A DNA stretch of 33,056 nt from Gammaproteobacteria bacterium (GTDB lineage: Bacteria > Pseudomonadota > Gammaproteobacteria > GCA-001735895): positions 1 to 33,056 of the forward strand of contig JASJBV010000026.1 in assembly GCA_030066335.1 (NCBI GenBank), given 5' to 3'. The first letter of the stretch is position 1, and every line of letters begins with the position of its first letter. The notes under the pieces were generated by a model. That model did no database searches, was not told the origin of the DNA, and was given only the letters and a program-made list of their open reading frames with translations. Positions 24,150 to 31,421 of this stretch are shown here, one piece after another. The translations under genes and the position numbers were made by a program.

Positions 24150-24824
24150 TCAGATTGACTTGACCTCAGGTTGAATAAGATTCAGAACGGTGCGCATGTC
24201 TCTTCCGGAGAAAAGAAACTTGATAACGATACAGGCGGATGCCTCAAGGAGCCTGGCATACTTGAGCTCACCTACATCAACCGGATCGCAGCCTAGATTA
24301 TCAATTAATTCCGCAACCTGGGTTTTTGCTTCGGATTGGTCCCCACAATAAAGCGCAACCAATTTACGCCCGTCGAATTCCGGAGGTTCCATTTCCCACA
24401 CGGAGGCCTGGCACATATTGAAGGCTTTGACTATCTGAGCATCAGGTATCAGAGCGGCTATGTGCTCGGCCAGGGAGCCCTCGTTGAAAATGGTCGGAAG
24501 GTAATACTCTCCCTCGTTATCGTGCGGTCCACCGGGCACGTTAACGGGATTGTTTATATCAATGACCACTTTGCCGGAAAATGCCTCGGCTCCGCCGCCA
24601 CTTTGAATGGCATCTGCAACTGCATTTGCGGGGGTGGCGAAGACAATTACATCACCGAATTCAACGGCTTCGGAAATCGAGCCACTTCCAGATGCTTGTA
24701 TCTGCTGGGCTAGCTCAGCCGCAGACTCTGCATTTCTTCCACCAATGAATATTTCGTGCGAGGTTGCCCAGCGCTTTGAAAGGGCCTTAGCCATGTTGCC
24801 GTAACCAATAAATCCGATCTTCAT
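24150..24824 (-). CDS. NADPH-dependent F420 reductase-like / NADP oxidoreductase
   Basis: A 224-residue Rossmann-fold protein. GYGNMA at residues 7-12 binds the dinucleotide, IGGRNAES follows strand 2, and VIVFATPANAVADAI plus VVIDINNPVNVPGG are typical of the F420-NADP-oxidoreductase (NPFR) family, as is IVKAFNMC. The organism is unlikely to be chosen for F420 use from this alone, and many bacterial members use other substrates. GAGGAGAC precedes the ATG at 24824. A GTTATGT box lies about 90 bp upstream, but no paired left box was found. Confidence 0.85.
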   Translation of the reverse strand: MKIGFIGYGNMAKALSKRWATSHEIFIGGRNAESAAELAQQIQASGSGSISEAVEFGDVIVFATPANAVADAIQSGGGAEAFSGKVVIDINNPVNVPGGPHDNEGEYYLPTIFNEGSLAEHIAALIPDAQIVKAFNMCQASVWEMEPPEFDGRKLVALYCGDQSEAKTQVAELIDNLGCDPVDVGELKYARLLEASACIVIKFLFSGRDMRTVLNLIQPEVKSI

Positions 24825-24915
24825 CTTGTCTCCTCGTGTAGTTTGAGTCTACTGCATCGTATCATTCGTCGCTGCACTCGAGAGACGAGTGGAACGGTCA
24901 TGCTGCATGTGATGG

Positions 24916-25596
24916 TTATGTTTGTACGGTAGTTAATCTAATCTCATATTGCCATTGCTCGTTGACCTCAAGAATGACATCTGCTGACTTCATATAGGGT
25001 TCAACGTACAACTTGTATGCAGTCAGTTCATCTCTCAATTTGAGGTTCGAATATTCTACTGATTGTTTTCTTTTCTCGATATCTGCTTTGTGCCTTATCT
25101 TCAAAAGAAGATTATCGTTTGTATGCATAAAAATCGAATAGCTTATGTATGGCTTCAGGCTCTGATGCATTGAATGAAGACCGTCCAAAAACAGGATATG
25201 GCATGGATTTATCGTGATCTTTGAAGGCAAAGTTTTACCTTCAGCATGATCGTATGGAAAGCATTCAATTGGAGTGCCCTGTAAAAACCCATATAGATTA
25301 CTTTTGATTTTTGCTAGATCGTATGCTTCTGGCTGATAGCCACTTATGTCCAGATCATTGCGCTTGGATCTGTCCATTAGGTAAGAGTCGAGAGTAATAT
25401 GAGATGCATTGAGCCCGCTTTTTACCAATGCGCTAACAAGCTGGCGAGAAAGCTGCGATTTTCCAAGGTCGGCGGCGCCGCATATTGCAACTAGCAAAGG
25501 GTTACCATCGAGGGCTGATGCTTGCTGGCTAATAGCCCCTACCAGGTCGTTGAATTGGATGACTTCACCATATCTGTTTGAGCTAGACGAAGCCAT
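24916..25596 (-). CDS. P-loop kinase of the uridine kinase/phosphoribulokinase family
   Basis: A 226-residue nucleoside- or sugar-kinase-like protein. Walker A is GAADLGKS (residues 40-47). ITLDSYLMDRSKR is the D-x-Y-x-x-x-R substrate motif, GYQPEAYDL matches the P-x-A-x-D helix start, FPYDHAEGK matches the Y-D-x-x-x-G loop, and ILFLDGLHSM is the Walker-B-like strand. The C-terminal helix region is basic (RHKADIEKRKQ). Substrate could be uridine, pantothenate or another small alcohol; not determinable. Its ATG is inside the GTTATGG end of an attC, and GAGG from the same site serves as its ribosome binding site. Confidence 0.82.
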   Translation of the reverse strand: MASSSSNRYGEVIQFNDLVGAISQQASALDGNPLLVAICGAADLGKSQLSRQLVSALVKSGLNASHITLDSYLMDRSKRNDLDISGYQPEAYDLAKIKSNLYGFLQGTPIECFPYDHAEGKTLPSKITINPCHILFLDGLHSMHQSLKPYISYSIFMHTNDNLLLKIRHKADIEKRKQSVEYSNLKLRDELTAYKLYVEPYMKSADVILEVNEQWQYEIRLTTVQT

Positions 25597-25667
25597 AACG
25601 CCTCGCGTTTACCGCCAAATTGACGGCACAGCCGGCAATGTTATCTGGCTGCAAGCGCTCGTTATGA
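25593..25667 (-). other. attC site containing the kinase start codon
   Basis: A 75-bp site with CCATAAC (25593-25599) and GTTATGA (25661-25667), which pair almost fully. AGCC/GGCT and GCCG/CGGC stems lie inside. On the minus strand GAGGCGTTATGG supplies both ribosome binding site and ATG for the gene at its left. Confidence 0.7.
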
Positions 25668-25673
25668 GCAAAC

Positions 25674-25955
25674 TTAATCACTTTCTCCGCCATTGCTTTG
25701 AGTCGGCCTTTCTGTCGTAATATTGTGTGACCGTGACCCAGGTACCTCATTCTCTTTAAGATTATCTTCTTCCAGGATCCGGTTTATCGTCCAGGCCACT
25801 AAGGCTCCTAGAAAAGGCAGAGAAAAAATTAATATTAACTGAAAGAATTTCTGACGTTTGTTCAGAAACTTGCTTTTTACTACATACACGCTCGATATCA
25901 GCATAATTAGTAGAGCGACTAATAATGTAACTATAAGAAACTCGATTGGTTCCAT
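25674..25955 (-). CDS. small membrane protein, 93 aa
   Basis: Two transmembrane segments, at about residues 5-26 and 37-61, the second ending in TINRILEEDN. The last 30 residues (ENEVPGSRSHNITTERPTQSNG) are hydrophilic and probably cytoplasmic. The layout is like phospholipase-D-nuclease-type small proteins, but the sequence does not prove it. It has no strong ribosome binding site. Confidence 0.6.
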   Translation of the reverse strand: MEPIEFLIVTLLVALLIMLISSVYVVKSKFLNKRQKFFQLILIFSLPFLGALVAWTINRILEEDNLKENEVPGSRSHNITTERPTQSNGGESD

Positions 25956-25969
25956 TTATGTTCTGTGCC

Positions 25970-26064
25970 TCATAACTTCACGCTTAGCGTAATCCCGGAG
26001 CGAAGCGACTGGTTGTTCCCTGTGCTGCGCCCTGGTATGGGATTTATTGTGGATGGTGTTCATA
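25970..26064 (-). other. possible degenerate attC
   Basis: TCATAAC (25970-25976) is a good left box beside the membrane-protein start. Inside, CCCGGAGCGAAGCGACTGG resembles attC arms. The far box, GTTCATA (26058-26064), does not complement the left one well, so the right end is doubtful. Confidence 0.3.
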
Positions 26065-26085
26065 AAAACTAAACTAGCCAGAGAC

Positions 26086-26367
26086 TTAATTTTTACTTTT
26101 AACCAATGGAACGAAAGTATCATTGAGCAAGCTAGTTAGCATAGATAACAGTACCGCACTCATCGCTACTAGATGAGGGTCGGTTGTGTAGTTTGGCACC
26201 ACTGCCACTGCAATAATAATTGGAGCAACCGTAAATACCGACCAGCCAGGAACACTCACTCTTTCGCCACAGCTTCTACATGGAGCTGAGGTAAGAGGGC
26301 CCAAAAAACTTCGACGCAATGGCGGCAGACAATAGCCGCCACAATGTGGACATTGATCTGTACTCAT
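26086..26367 (-). CDS. small zinc-ribbon membrane protein, 93 aa
   Basis: The N-terminus has CPHCGGYC and, about 22 residues later, CRSCGERV, a zinc-ribbon pair. Two hydrophobic segments follow (about residues 48-64 and 69-85), giving a cytoplasmic zinc knuckle anchored in the membrane. I chose the ATG at 26367 (MSTDQCPHC), which has GAAGG upstream. An earlier ATG at 26430 lies in an attC box and has no ribosome binding site. Function unknown. Confidence 0.65.
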   Translation of the reverse strand: MSTDQCPHCGGYCLPPLRRSFLGPLTSAPCRSCGERVSVPGWSVFTVAPIIIAVAVVPNYTTDPHLVAMSAVLLSMLTSLLNDTFVPLVKSKN

Positions 26368-26426
26368 TTTTATACCTTCTTTAGTTTCTGATCCCATTAC
26401 TTGATTAATGATATCCAGGCTTTTAC

Positions 26427-26505
26427 GCATAAAGTTTGAGGTAAGGGGCCGAGCGGTAGCCAGGTCCCAGCGAACAAAAGGGGTTAACTTGCCCGCTTGT
26501 TATGT
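26427..26505 (-). other. attC site, one box mutated
   Basis: A 79-bp site. GTTATGT (26499-26505) is intact; GCATAAA (26427-26433) has lost the final C. The inside, GGCCGAGCGGTAGC-CAGGTCCCAGCGA, is nearly the same as the attC at 29417-29494. Confidence 0.65.
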
Positions 26506-26520
26506 TTGATAAGAATAACC

Positions 26521-26967
26521 TTAATAACTGTTTGGTTTGCCACCTTCATCGTGTAAATATGCGCTAAGGCTGTCAAGGATATAATGATCCCATCCACCAC
26601 TACAGACATCGAAGCATTGCAGTTGTGAATGAAGCCCAAGGTGTGTAAAAATTATTTCTGATCTTCCCAAATGTTCTGATATTTCAAAACGTATTCGCGT
26701 TCCTAGCCACTCTTCCGGATCATCGAGCGAGTCCATTATCATATGAGACTTTACACACTCCAGTTCGATGAATTGCGGTTCATTTAGGGTTATAGCTTTG
26801 AATACCCAATAAGAATCTCCCCCAAATCCTGTTTTTGCTTCGTCACCAACATTTACGAAACGCCCGCTCATAGGGGTCCACCAGTTTGACATTTCCTCGG
26901 TAATTGCCTTGTACGCACGCCTTGCGGTGACCGGACAACTCATTGTTTTCGTGTAATTATTGATCAT
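26521..26967 (-). CDS. SRPBCC (START-like, AHSA1-type) protein
   Basis: A 148-residue START-like ligand-binding protein. SCPVTARRAYKAITEEMSNWW is the first strand and helix pair; TPMSGRFVNVGDEAKTGF and WVFKAITLNEPQFIELEC are the following strands; and GGWDHYILDSLSAYL is the long C-terminal helix. Family members bind hydrophobic ligands or act with chaperones. The ligand is unknown. The cassette is bordered by attC sites on both sides. Confidence 0.82.
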   Translation of the reverse strand: MINNYTKTMSCPVTARRAYKAITEEMSNWWTPMSGRFVNVGDEAKTGFGGDSYWVFKAITLNEPQFIELECVKSHMIMDSLDDPEEWLGTRIRFEISEHLGRSEIIFTHLGLHSQLQCFDVCSGGWDHYILDSLSAYLHDEGGKPNSY

Positions 26968-26972
26968 ATGGT

Positions 26973-27075
26973 ATTAAACGCTGCATTCACCAGTGGGGTA
27001 ATTCGGCGAGATTTTGTGTGTTTCCGCGGAAAAAATGCGACAACTCGTGGAATTCGGTGAAATGCCTTGTTAGTT
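26973..27075 (-). other. long attC site
   Basis: A 103-bp site with ATTAAAC (26973-26979) and GTTAGTT (27069-27075). GCATTCACC pairs with GGTGAAATGC with one extra A, the kind of extrahelical base attC sites use. The centre holds the palindrome TTTCCGCGGAAA (27021-27032). Confidence 0.65.
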
Positions 27076-27083
27076 TTTCTATT

Positions 27084-28055
27084 TCAATCAACTGTAATCA
27101 CCACTTTCCCTTTAAAACAGCCCTTTCCAAAATACCAGAATGCCTCAGTAATTTCACTCAATGGGAAACACTTGTCTATAACTGGCTTAACTTTACCAGA
27201 CTCAAACAATTCATTAATAATATTCAGGCCTTTATTTGGTTTGTGAAGTACTAAAGTCAATGTCTTGTTATCTTTCTTTTTAATCAAGGGACCAAGCAAT
27301 GCGAGTTGCAATATTGAAGAGGTTTTACCACCAACGGATGCGTAAATACCGTTTGAACTTAATGCTCGCTTATAAGCAAAAATTGAACGATTTGACCTAA
27401 CATCAAGAATAAAGTCGTAATGCTCACCATTTTTCGTAAAATCGTTTTTCCGATAATCAATAACATGATCTGCACCGAGAAAAGACATTGCCTCTAATTT
27501 CTCCGTGCTGTCCACAGCTGTAATCTTCGCGCCAAATGTTTTTGCTATTTGGATGGCGAACGTTCCCACACCTCCACAACCGCCATTGATTAAAATACTG
27601 CTACCCTGCTTAATCTCATTTTTCATTTGAAATGCTTGTAAGGCAAGAAGTGCTGCCTGGGGTGTGGCTGCTGCCTCTTCAAACGACATTTTAGAGGGCT
27701 TTAGTGATAACCCCGATTCACGGGCACAGACATATTCCGCAAAGCCGCCCCAATTACCCCCACTCAGGTCTCCATATACCTCATCGCCTATATTTAAATT
27801 TCTTACATTTCTACCAACTTTTTCAACACGTCCAGCTATGTCGCAGCCAAGAATATTAGCTTTTTTGGGTCTGAGTAACCCGCTAAACAGACGATATTCA
27901 TACGGTACTCCGGTTAACATGTCCCAATCCCATGAGTTTATGGATGCTGCATGAACCTTTAGCAATACCTCATCATCTTTCGGTGATGGTATCTCTACAT
28001 CAGTTAATGAAAGAACATCAGGAGCCCCATATTTTTTGTATACAGCAGCTTTCAT
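27084..28055 (-). CDS. MDR-superfamily NAD(P)-dependent alcohol dehydrogenase/quinone oxidoreductase
   Basis: A 323-residue zinc-independent medium-chain dehydrogenase of full length. The N-terminal GroES-like domain has AASINSWDWDML, ILGCDIAGRVEKVG and GDEVYGDLSGG. The Rossmann motif is INGGCGGVGTFAIQIAK (about residues 152-168). VIDYRKNDF and a final FKGKVVITV are typical. The short catalytic-zinc ligands of class I alcohol dehydrogenases are absent. Substrate unknown. It is intact, in contrast to the frameshifted relative at 16.6-17.6 kb. Confidence 0.9.
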   Translation of the reverse strand: MKAAVYKKYGAPDVLSLTDVEIPSPKDDEVLLKVHAASINSWDWDMLTGVPYEYRLFSGLLRPKKANILGCDIAGRVEKVGRNVRNLNIGDEVYGDLSGGNWGGFAEYVCARESGLSLKPSKMSFEEAAATPQAALLALQAFQMKNEIKQGSSILINGGCGGVGTFAIQIAKTFGAKITAVDSTEKLEAMSFLGADHVIDYRKNDFTKNGEHYDFILDVRSNRSIFAYKRALSSNGIYASVGGKTSSILQLALLGPLIKKKDNKTLTLVLHKPNKGLNIINELFESGKVKPVIDKCFPLSEITEAFWYFGKGCFKGKVVITVD

Positions 28056-28110
28056 GTAGTCACTTGATTGGAATATTGTTGTTACAGCTCAATACATTTT
28101 GCACTCGGAG

Positions 28111-28158
28111 ACCTAATGTTTAAATAAGAAGCCGAGCGACTTAAACCACTTGTTAGGC
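28111..28158 (-). other. short attC site
   Basis: ACCTAAT (28111-28117) and a perfect GTTAGGC (28152-28158) bound 48 bp containing GCCGAGCG. The right box, GTTAGGC, is followed 12 bases later by the next gene's stop. The left box is slightly mutated. Confidence 0.5.
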
Positions 28159-28170
28159 AGCGTTCATCGA

Positions 28171-28470
28171 TTACTGGATGAGCCATGATATTAGTTTATA
28201 CTCAGCTGTAACGACAGCTAAACATAACGCTATAAATACCCAACCATGATAACCTGCCCATGATTCTTCTTCTGTCGCTCTGATAGTCTCTGAATGAAAC
28301 AAGTTGTCTAGCGAAAAGAACAAATCTTTAGAGTTTTGAAAGAATGTTTTCGCGATAACAAAATAAACCGGAATATTTAGCAATAACAGAATAATCCATA
28401 AAATTGTATTTTCTGCCAAGAAAGAAGTGGCCACTATCACAATAGTGATGCTCAGCAGAGATCCAATCAT
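28171..28470 (-). CDS. membrane protein, about 99 aa (111 aa if it starts in the attC)
   Basis: Three hydrophobic segments are visible: one starting MIGSLLSITIVIVATSF, a second IILLLLNIPVYFVIA, and one near the C-terminus (GWVFIALCLAVVTAEYKL). A hydrophilic acidic loop (RATEEESW) precedes the last. I prefer the ATG at 28470. An ATG at 28506 would add MRLSEQRLTSKI, encoded by the attC itself. No family recognised. Confidence 0.6.
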   Translation of the reverse strand: MIGSLLSITIVIVATSFLAENTILWIILLLLNIPVYFVIAKTFFQNSKDLFFSLDNLFHSETIRATEEESWAGYHGWVFIALCLAVVTAEYKLISWLIQ

Positions 28471-28479
28471 TATCTTCGA

Positions 28480-28556
28480 TGTTAACCTTTGCTCAGAGAG
28501 CCGCATGCAGTTTGCACGGTCCCAGCGACCGTAGGGAGCAACTTGACCTGTTTGCT
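28480..28556 (-). other. attC site
   Basis: A 77-bp site with TGTTAAC (28480-28486) and GTTTGCT (28550-28556). It contains GACCGTAGGGAG at 28527-28538 and AACTTGACC, shared with neighbouring sites. The N-terminal end of the membrane-protein gene may overlap it. Confidence 0.6.
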
Positions 28557-28564
28557 ATGCATAT

Positions 28565-28990
28565 TCATGAAGATACTTGTTTAATATCAATGCGCCCATA
28601 GTGCTCTTGCATGCGACGGGACTTAACTAGATAGACTGACATGACAATGTAGTAGAGAACCTCTCTGGCCAAGTCGAAGTACCTACTATCGTTCGTCATG
28701 AAATCAAAGGTTTGTATAAAACACATTGTGGCTAACATAGAAAAGAGAATCATCATCGCAATCGGGGTAAATTTCCATCTAGTAAAGTAACCGACTAAGT
28801 AAACTGTTCCTGATAAAGTAATGATTAACCAATGAAAAAATTGCGTACCGCTTGGAAAACTGGCGTTTTGAAGTGGTATAAAAAGCACGATGTCGAAGAA
28901 ATATTCTAAAAATCCAAGCACTCCCCAACAGAGCATAGTTATCGAGGCCAGCAGGATAAGGTAAGAAAAAAGCATTGACACATGTTTCAT
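28565..28990 (-). CDS. membrane protein, 141 aa
   Basis: Four transmembrane segments, at about residues 6-30, 45-66, 73-92 and 104-122. The tail (SRRMQEHYGRIDIKQVSS) is hydrophilic and basic. It may be a small inner-membrane protein with both ends cytoplasmic. AGGAGAC precedes the ATG at 28990. No family recognised. Confidence 0.68.
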   Translation of the reverse strand: MKHVSMLFSYLILLASITMLCWGVLGFLEYFFDIVLFIPLQNASFPSGTQFFHWLIITLSGTVYLVGYFTRWKFTPIAMMILFSMLATMCFIQTFDFMTNDSRYFDLAREVLYYIVMSVYLVKSRRMQEHYGRIDIKQVSS

Positions 28991-29024
28991 ACTTGTCTCC
29001 TAATTGTTAACCCGCCTGTAGTTA

Positions 29025-29087
29025 ATATAACGCCTCAGTAACCGGGGCAGCTTTGCTGCGTCCGGTACCGTAGGCGCTTAGTTGATT
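29025..29087 (-). other. attC site
   Basis: A compact 63-bp site with ATATAAC (29025-29031) and GTTGATT (29081-29087). CAGC-TTT-GCTG forms its central hairpin, and GGGG pairs with TCC on either side. The same inner GCTTTGC motif occurs in the site at 32620. Confidence 0.65.
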
Positions 29088-29093
29088 GACTTT

Positions 29094-29411
29094 TTAAGGG
29101 CGTTCATCGACTGAATAATTGCTTATGTATTTTTTCACTAGGTCTTCAATAATATTGCCCAAAAATACAAGTAAAGCTAGCATCGGGATTCCAAGTAACA
29201 AATATATACCTGGCCATGCCATACCCCTTAAAATCCATGATCCATCTATCGCCAATAGCAACCCATGCTGCATTACGACAGGAAGCTGTAAAACAATAAA
29301 CTTTCCTTTTGGATCAGATATAAATTGCGCCCAGATTACACAGACAATTATGATAGCTATATAAAGCGCACCTAATATTAAACCTGTTTTACTAAGCTGT
29401 ATGATTTTCAT
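29094..29411 (-). CDS. membrane protein, 105 aa
   Basis: Two to three hydrophobic segments: residues about 9-28 (TGLILGALYIAIIIVCVIWA), a middle segment, and 70-88 (IYLLLGIPMLALLVFL). The C-terminus (EDLVKKYISNYSVDERP) is hydrophilic. No family recognised. It forms a single-gene cassette with the attC at 29025-29087 downstream. Confidence 0.65.
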   Translation of the reverse strand: MKIIQLSKTGLILGALYIAIIIVCVIWAQFISDPKGKFIVLQLPVVMQHGLLLAIDGSWILRGMAWPGIYLLLGIPMLALLVFLGNIIEDLVKKYISNYSVDERP

Positions 29412-29416
29412 TATTC

Positions 29417-29494
29417 CCTTAACGTTTAAGGTAAGAGGCCGAGCGGTAGCAGGTCCCAGCGACCGAAGGGAGCGCCATGACCCACTTGTTAGCT
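29417..29494 (-). other. attC site
   Basis: A 78-bp site with CCTTAAC (29417-29423) and GTTAGCT (29488-29494). The core GACCGAAGGGAG lies at 29461-29472, preceded by CAGGTCCCAGC. The stop of the gene to the right is TAA inside GTTAGCT. Confidence 0.75.
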
Positions 29495-29821
29495 GTGAAT
29501 TTGATATCGTGCGCTCCAGTATAACTTAATGAATACTACGAACGAAAAAAATGTAGACAAAGGCAAAAGTACAATGAGAGGTATGAATTGCACTATATTT
29601 GCAAGCATCAACAAGCCGAAAACACAGGCCAACCCCAACAGAAAATAAAACTGATACAATGCAGCCATAAGACCAACTTGAATTATTTTTATAAAATTAA
29701 CTTGATTACCAGCGATGAGAGAATAAGGGTAGAGCAAACCCATTATCCCAACTGCCAGTAAAATTACCGGTAGAAAGGTGAAGGAAGCAAAAGCTATATT
29801 CTTAAACGTGGTTATATCCAT
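29489..29821 (-). CDS. membrane protein, 110 aa
   Basis: Three transmembrane segments, at about residues 10-30, 44-64 and 73-97, as in SFTFLPVILLAVGIMGLLY. I prefer the ATG at 29821 (MDITTFKN). A GTG at 29836 would lie within an attC box and only adds five residues. Stop codon TAA is inside the GTTAGCT box of the attC downstream. Function unknown. Confidence 0.65.
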   Translation of the reverse strand: MDITTFKNIAFASFTFLPVILLAVGIMGLLYPYSLIAGNQVNFIKIIQVGLMAALYQFYFLLGLACVFGLLMLANIVQFIPLIVLLPLSTFFSFVVFIKLYWSARYQIHS

Positions 29822-29834
29822 GGCAGGTCTAATC

Positions 29835-29914
29835 ACCCAACGCTTGGCTAAGAGCGCGCAGCATCCTGGAGCGTCCCAGCCACCGCAGAGAGCAACTTGA
29901 CGACCTTGTTAGTA
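29835..29914 (-). other. attC site
   Basis: An 80-bp site with ACCCAAC (29835-29841) and GTTAGTA (29908-29914). Inside it has CACCGCAGAGAG and AACTTGACGACC, variants of the shared core. Confidence 0.7.
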
Positions 29915-30352
29915 TGCTTTTGGCACCCTGACCATAAAATAGTGAATTTCATTTTCACCCGTAATTTTAAAACCGTGACGTTTATACAAAGAACCGACCG
30001 GGTTCCACTTTAAGTATTCCAATACTACTTTATGAGAGTTTTTATCACATTCGTTTAGAAATTTGGTAAGGACATTTGTACCAATACCTTTGTTGCGATA
30101 TGCATTTTTGATATAAAACTCTCCAAGCCTCATTGCTTCCTGGTTTTCAGCTATAGACACAGTCCCAATCGGCTCGCCTTCTAATAATATTATGAACCAC
30201 GGCTTTTCTAGCCATCTTTGTTTGTGAAGAGCTAACTGGAAGTCTTCATCCCAGCCCCACTTAGACTTTATATAAGAGCCCATGGCATCTTTCTTAACTT
30301 CAAATGCAAACTCAAAATCACTTTCCGATGCCTTCTTTAGCTCAATGTTCAT
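29909..30352 (-). CDS. GNAT-family N-acetyltransferase
   Basis: A 147-residue acetyltransferase. GEFYIKNAYRNKGIGTNVL contains the acetyl-CoA-binding R-N-K-G-I-G-T loop, and SLYKRHGFKITGENEIHYFM is the usual C-terminal motif for this small-molecule-acetylating type. The substrate is unknown. Its TAA stop is in the GTTAGTA box of the attC at 29835-29914. Confidence 0.9.
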   Translation of the reverse strand: MNIELKKASESDFEFAFEVKKDAMGSYIKSKWGWDEDFQLALHKQRWLEKPWFIILLEGEPIGTVSIAENQEAMRLGEFYIKNAYRNKGIGTNVLTKFLNECDKNSHKVVLEYLKWNPVGSLYKRHGFKITGENEIHYFMVRVPKAY

Positions 30353-30358
30353 ACATCA

Positions 30359-30438
30359 CACTAACGCTTATATAAAGAGCGTGCAGCGATGCAGAGCATC
30401 CCAGTCTAGGTTTCTTCTGCTGGTTGTACTTGTTAAGC
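30359..30438 (-). other. attC site
   Basis: An 80-bp site with CACTAAC (30359-30365) and GTTAAGC (30432-30438). GATGC-AGA-GCATC forms a perfect hairpin at 30388-30400. The box on the right holds the next gene's TAA stop. Confidence 0.7.
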
Positions 30439-30855
30439 AACATTTGCTTGCATTGAAATGACATGCTCATTTTGACCTGTTTGGGTAAACCCTAAACGTT
30501 GATATAAGTTCCTGGCTGGATTAGAGCTAAAAACTCTTAGTCGTAAATATTTAAAGCCACGCTCTTTAGCTAATGCAAAGGCTAATTTTGTAGCTAATGT
30601 ACCAAGCCCAATATTTTGGGATGCCTTCTCAATTTGTAAATCTCGAATATACAAGGCTTCACTATCACTGGATAAGCGTAAAATTCCAACTTTAATTTGA
30701 TTTGATAATATAACGAAGTTTTCCATTTGCCCCCAGCTGGATTCAAATAAGTCAGTTTGCCATTCGATACCATATTCTTTGTAGTAGCGATCCATATTTT
30801 CACGCACTAATTTTTGAGCGTACTGCTTATCTTCAGTATGGCAAAGCTCGATCAT
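30433..30855 (-). CDS. GNAT-family N-acetyltransferase
   Basis: A 140-residue acetyltransferase. IRDLQIEKASQNIGLGTLATKLA contains the acetyl-CoA loop (Q-N-I-G-L-G-T) and RNLYQRLGFTQTGQNEHVISM is the closing motif. Not closely similar to the GNAT two cassettes to its left apart from the fold. Acceptor unknown. Stop codon lies in the attC box GTTAAGC. Confidence 0.9.
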   Translation of the reverse strand: MIELCHTEDKQYAQKLVRENMDRYYKEYGIEWQTDLFESSWGQMENFVILSNQIKVGILRLSSDSEALYIRDLQIEKASQNIGLGTLATKLAFALAKERGFKYLRLRVFSSNPARNLYQRLGFTQTGQNEHVISMQANVA

Positions 30856-30865
30856 TATTCTGGCT

Positions 30866-30931
30866 GCTTAACGCCTACAACAGAGGAAAATCGACCGCAG
30901 GGAGTGAATCTTGTGGAGCTGATTGTTAAGT
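30866..30931 (-). other. attC site
   Basis: A 66-bp site with GCTTAAC (30866-30872) and GTTAAGT (30925-30931), nearly fully complementary ends. The core GACCGCAGGGAG lies at 30893-30904. Confidence 0.75.
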
Positions 30932-31306
30932 TTCAGATGCATCTTGTGAAATTTTATAAACCCAATGAGCGCCAATTAAAATCGGGAAAAACCATAGTGA
31001 AATTAATATATTGAATATTTGGCTAATGCTAAGTTCACCTGCTAAAAAGAGGTAGACAATACTCAGTACTCCGGCCAAATAGTAATAAATATATCTTTTT
31101 GGCCTTAAATTTACCGCAAACTCAAGATACAAAAACATTCTCCACAATGAATATACGCCAAGGATACCGCCAATATAAGTTGGAATAATCAGTTCGGGTC
31201 GAAGTAATGCTCCAATTGGGAAAAACAAAGTTGAATACAGAATAACGCCTGTAGATGGTAATACCACCACGATGAACTCAATCCAGTGTATAACGCGCTC
31301 GATCAT
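30926..31306 (-). CDS. membrane protein, 126 aa
   Basis: Four hydrophobic segments, at about residues 9-32, 38-58, 72-90 and 96-116, linked by short loops; RPKRYIYYY is a basic loop. TAA stop is inside GTTAAGT of the attC. It starts ATG at 31306, five bases from the neighbouring attC box at 31311. No family recognised. Confidence 0.65.
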   Translation of the reverse strand: MIERVIHWIEFIVVVLPSTGVILYSTLFFPIGALLRPELIIPTYIGGILGVYSLWRMFLYLEFAVNLRPKRYIYYYLAGVLSIVYLFLAGELSISQIFNILISLWFFPILIGAHWVYKISQDASET

Positions 31307-31310
31307 TAAA

Positions 31311-31421
31311 ACTTAACGCCCAGCTAAGCCGCCGGAACGGAATTGATTGTTTTGTGCGAGCGTAGCGGAAAAGCACAAAACGAGCGACGCAGTGTAGATC
31401 GGTTTGAGCTGCTTGTTAGCC
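31311..31421 (-). other. longest attC site of the array
   Basis: A 111-bp site with ACTTAAC (31311-31317) and GTTAGCC (31415-31421). A 9-bp perfect stem, GTTTTGTGC (31349-31357) with GCACAAAAC (31373-31381), forms the long arm; CGAGCG motifs flank it. Confidence 0.72.

Noticed and set aside
24840-24921. Complete attC upstream of the F420-reductase-like gene
   Set aside because: GTTATGT (24915-24921) and a CACTCG/CGAGTG hairpin are present, but no RYYYAAC box was found at the other end, so only a half-site can be supported.
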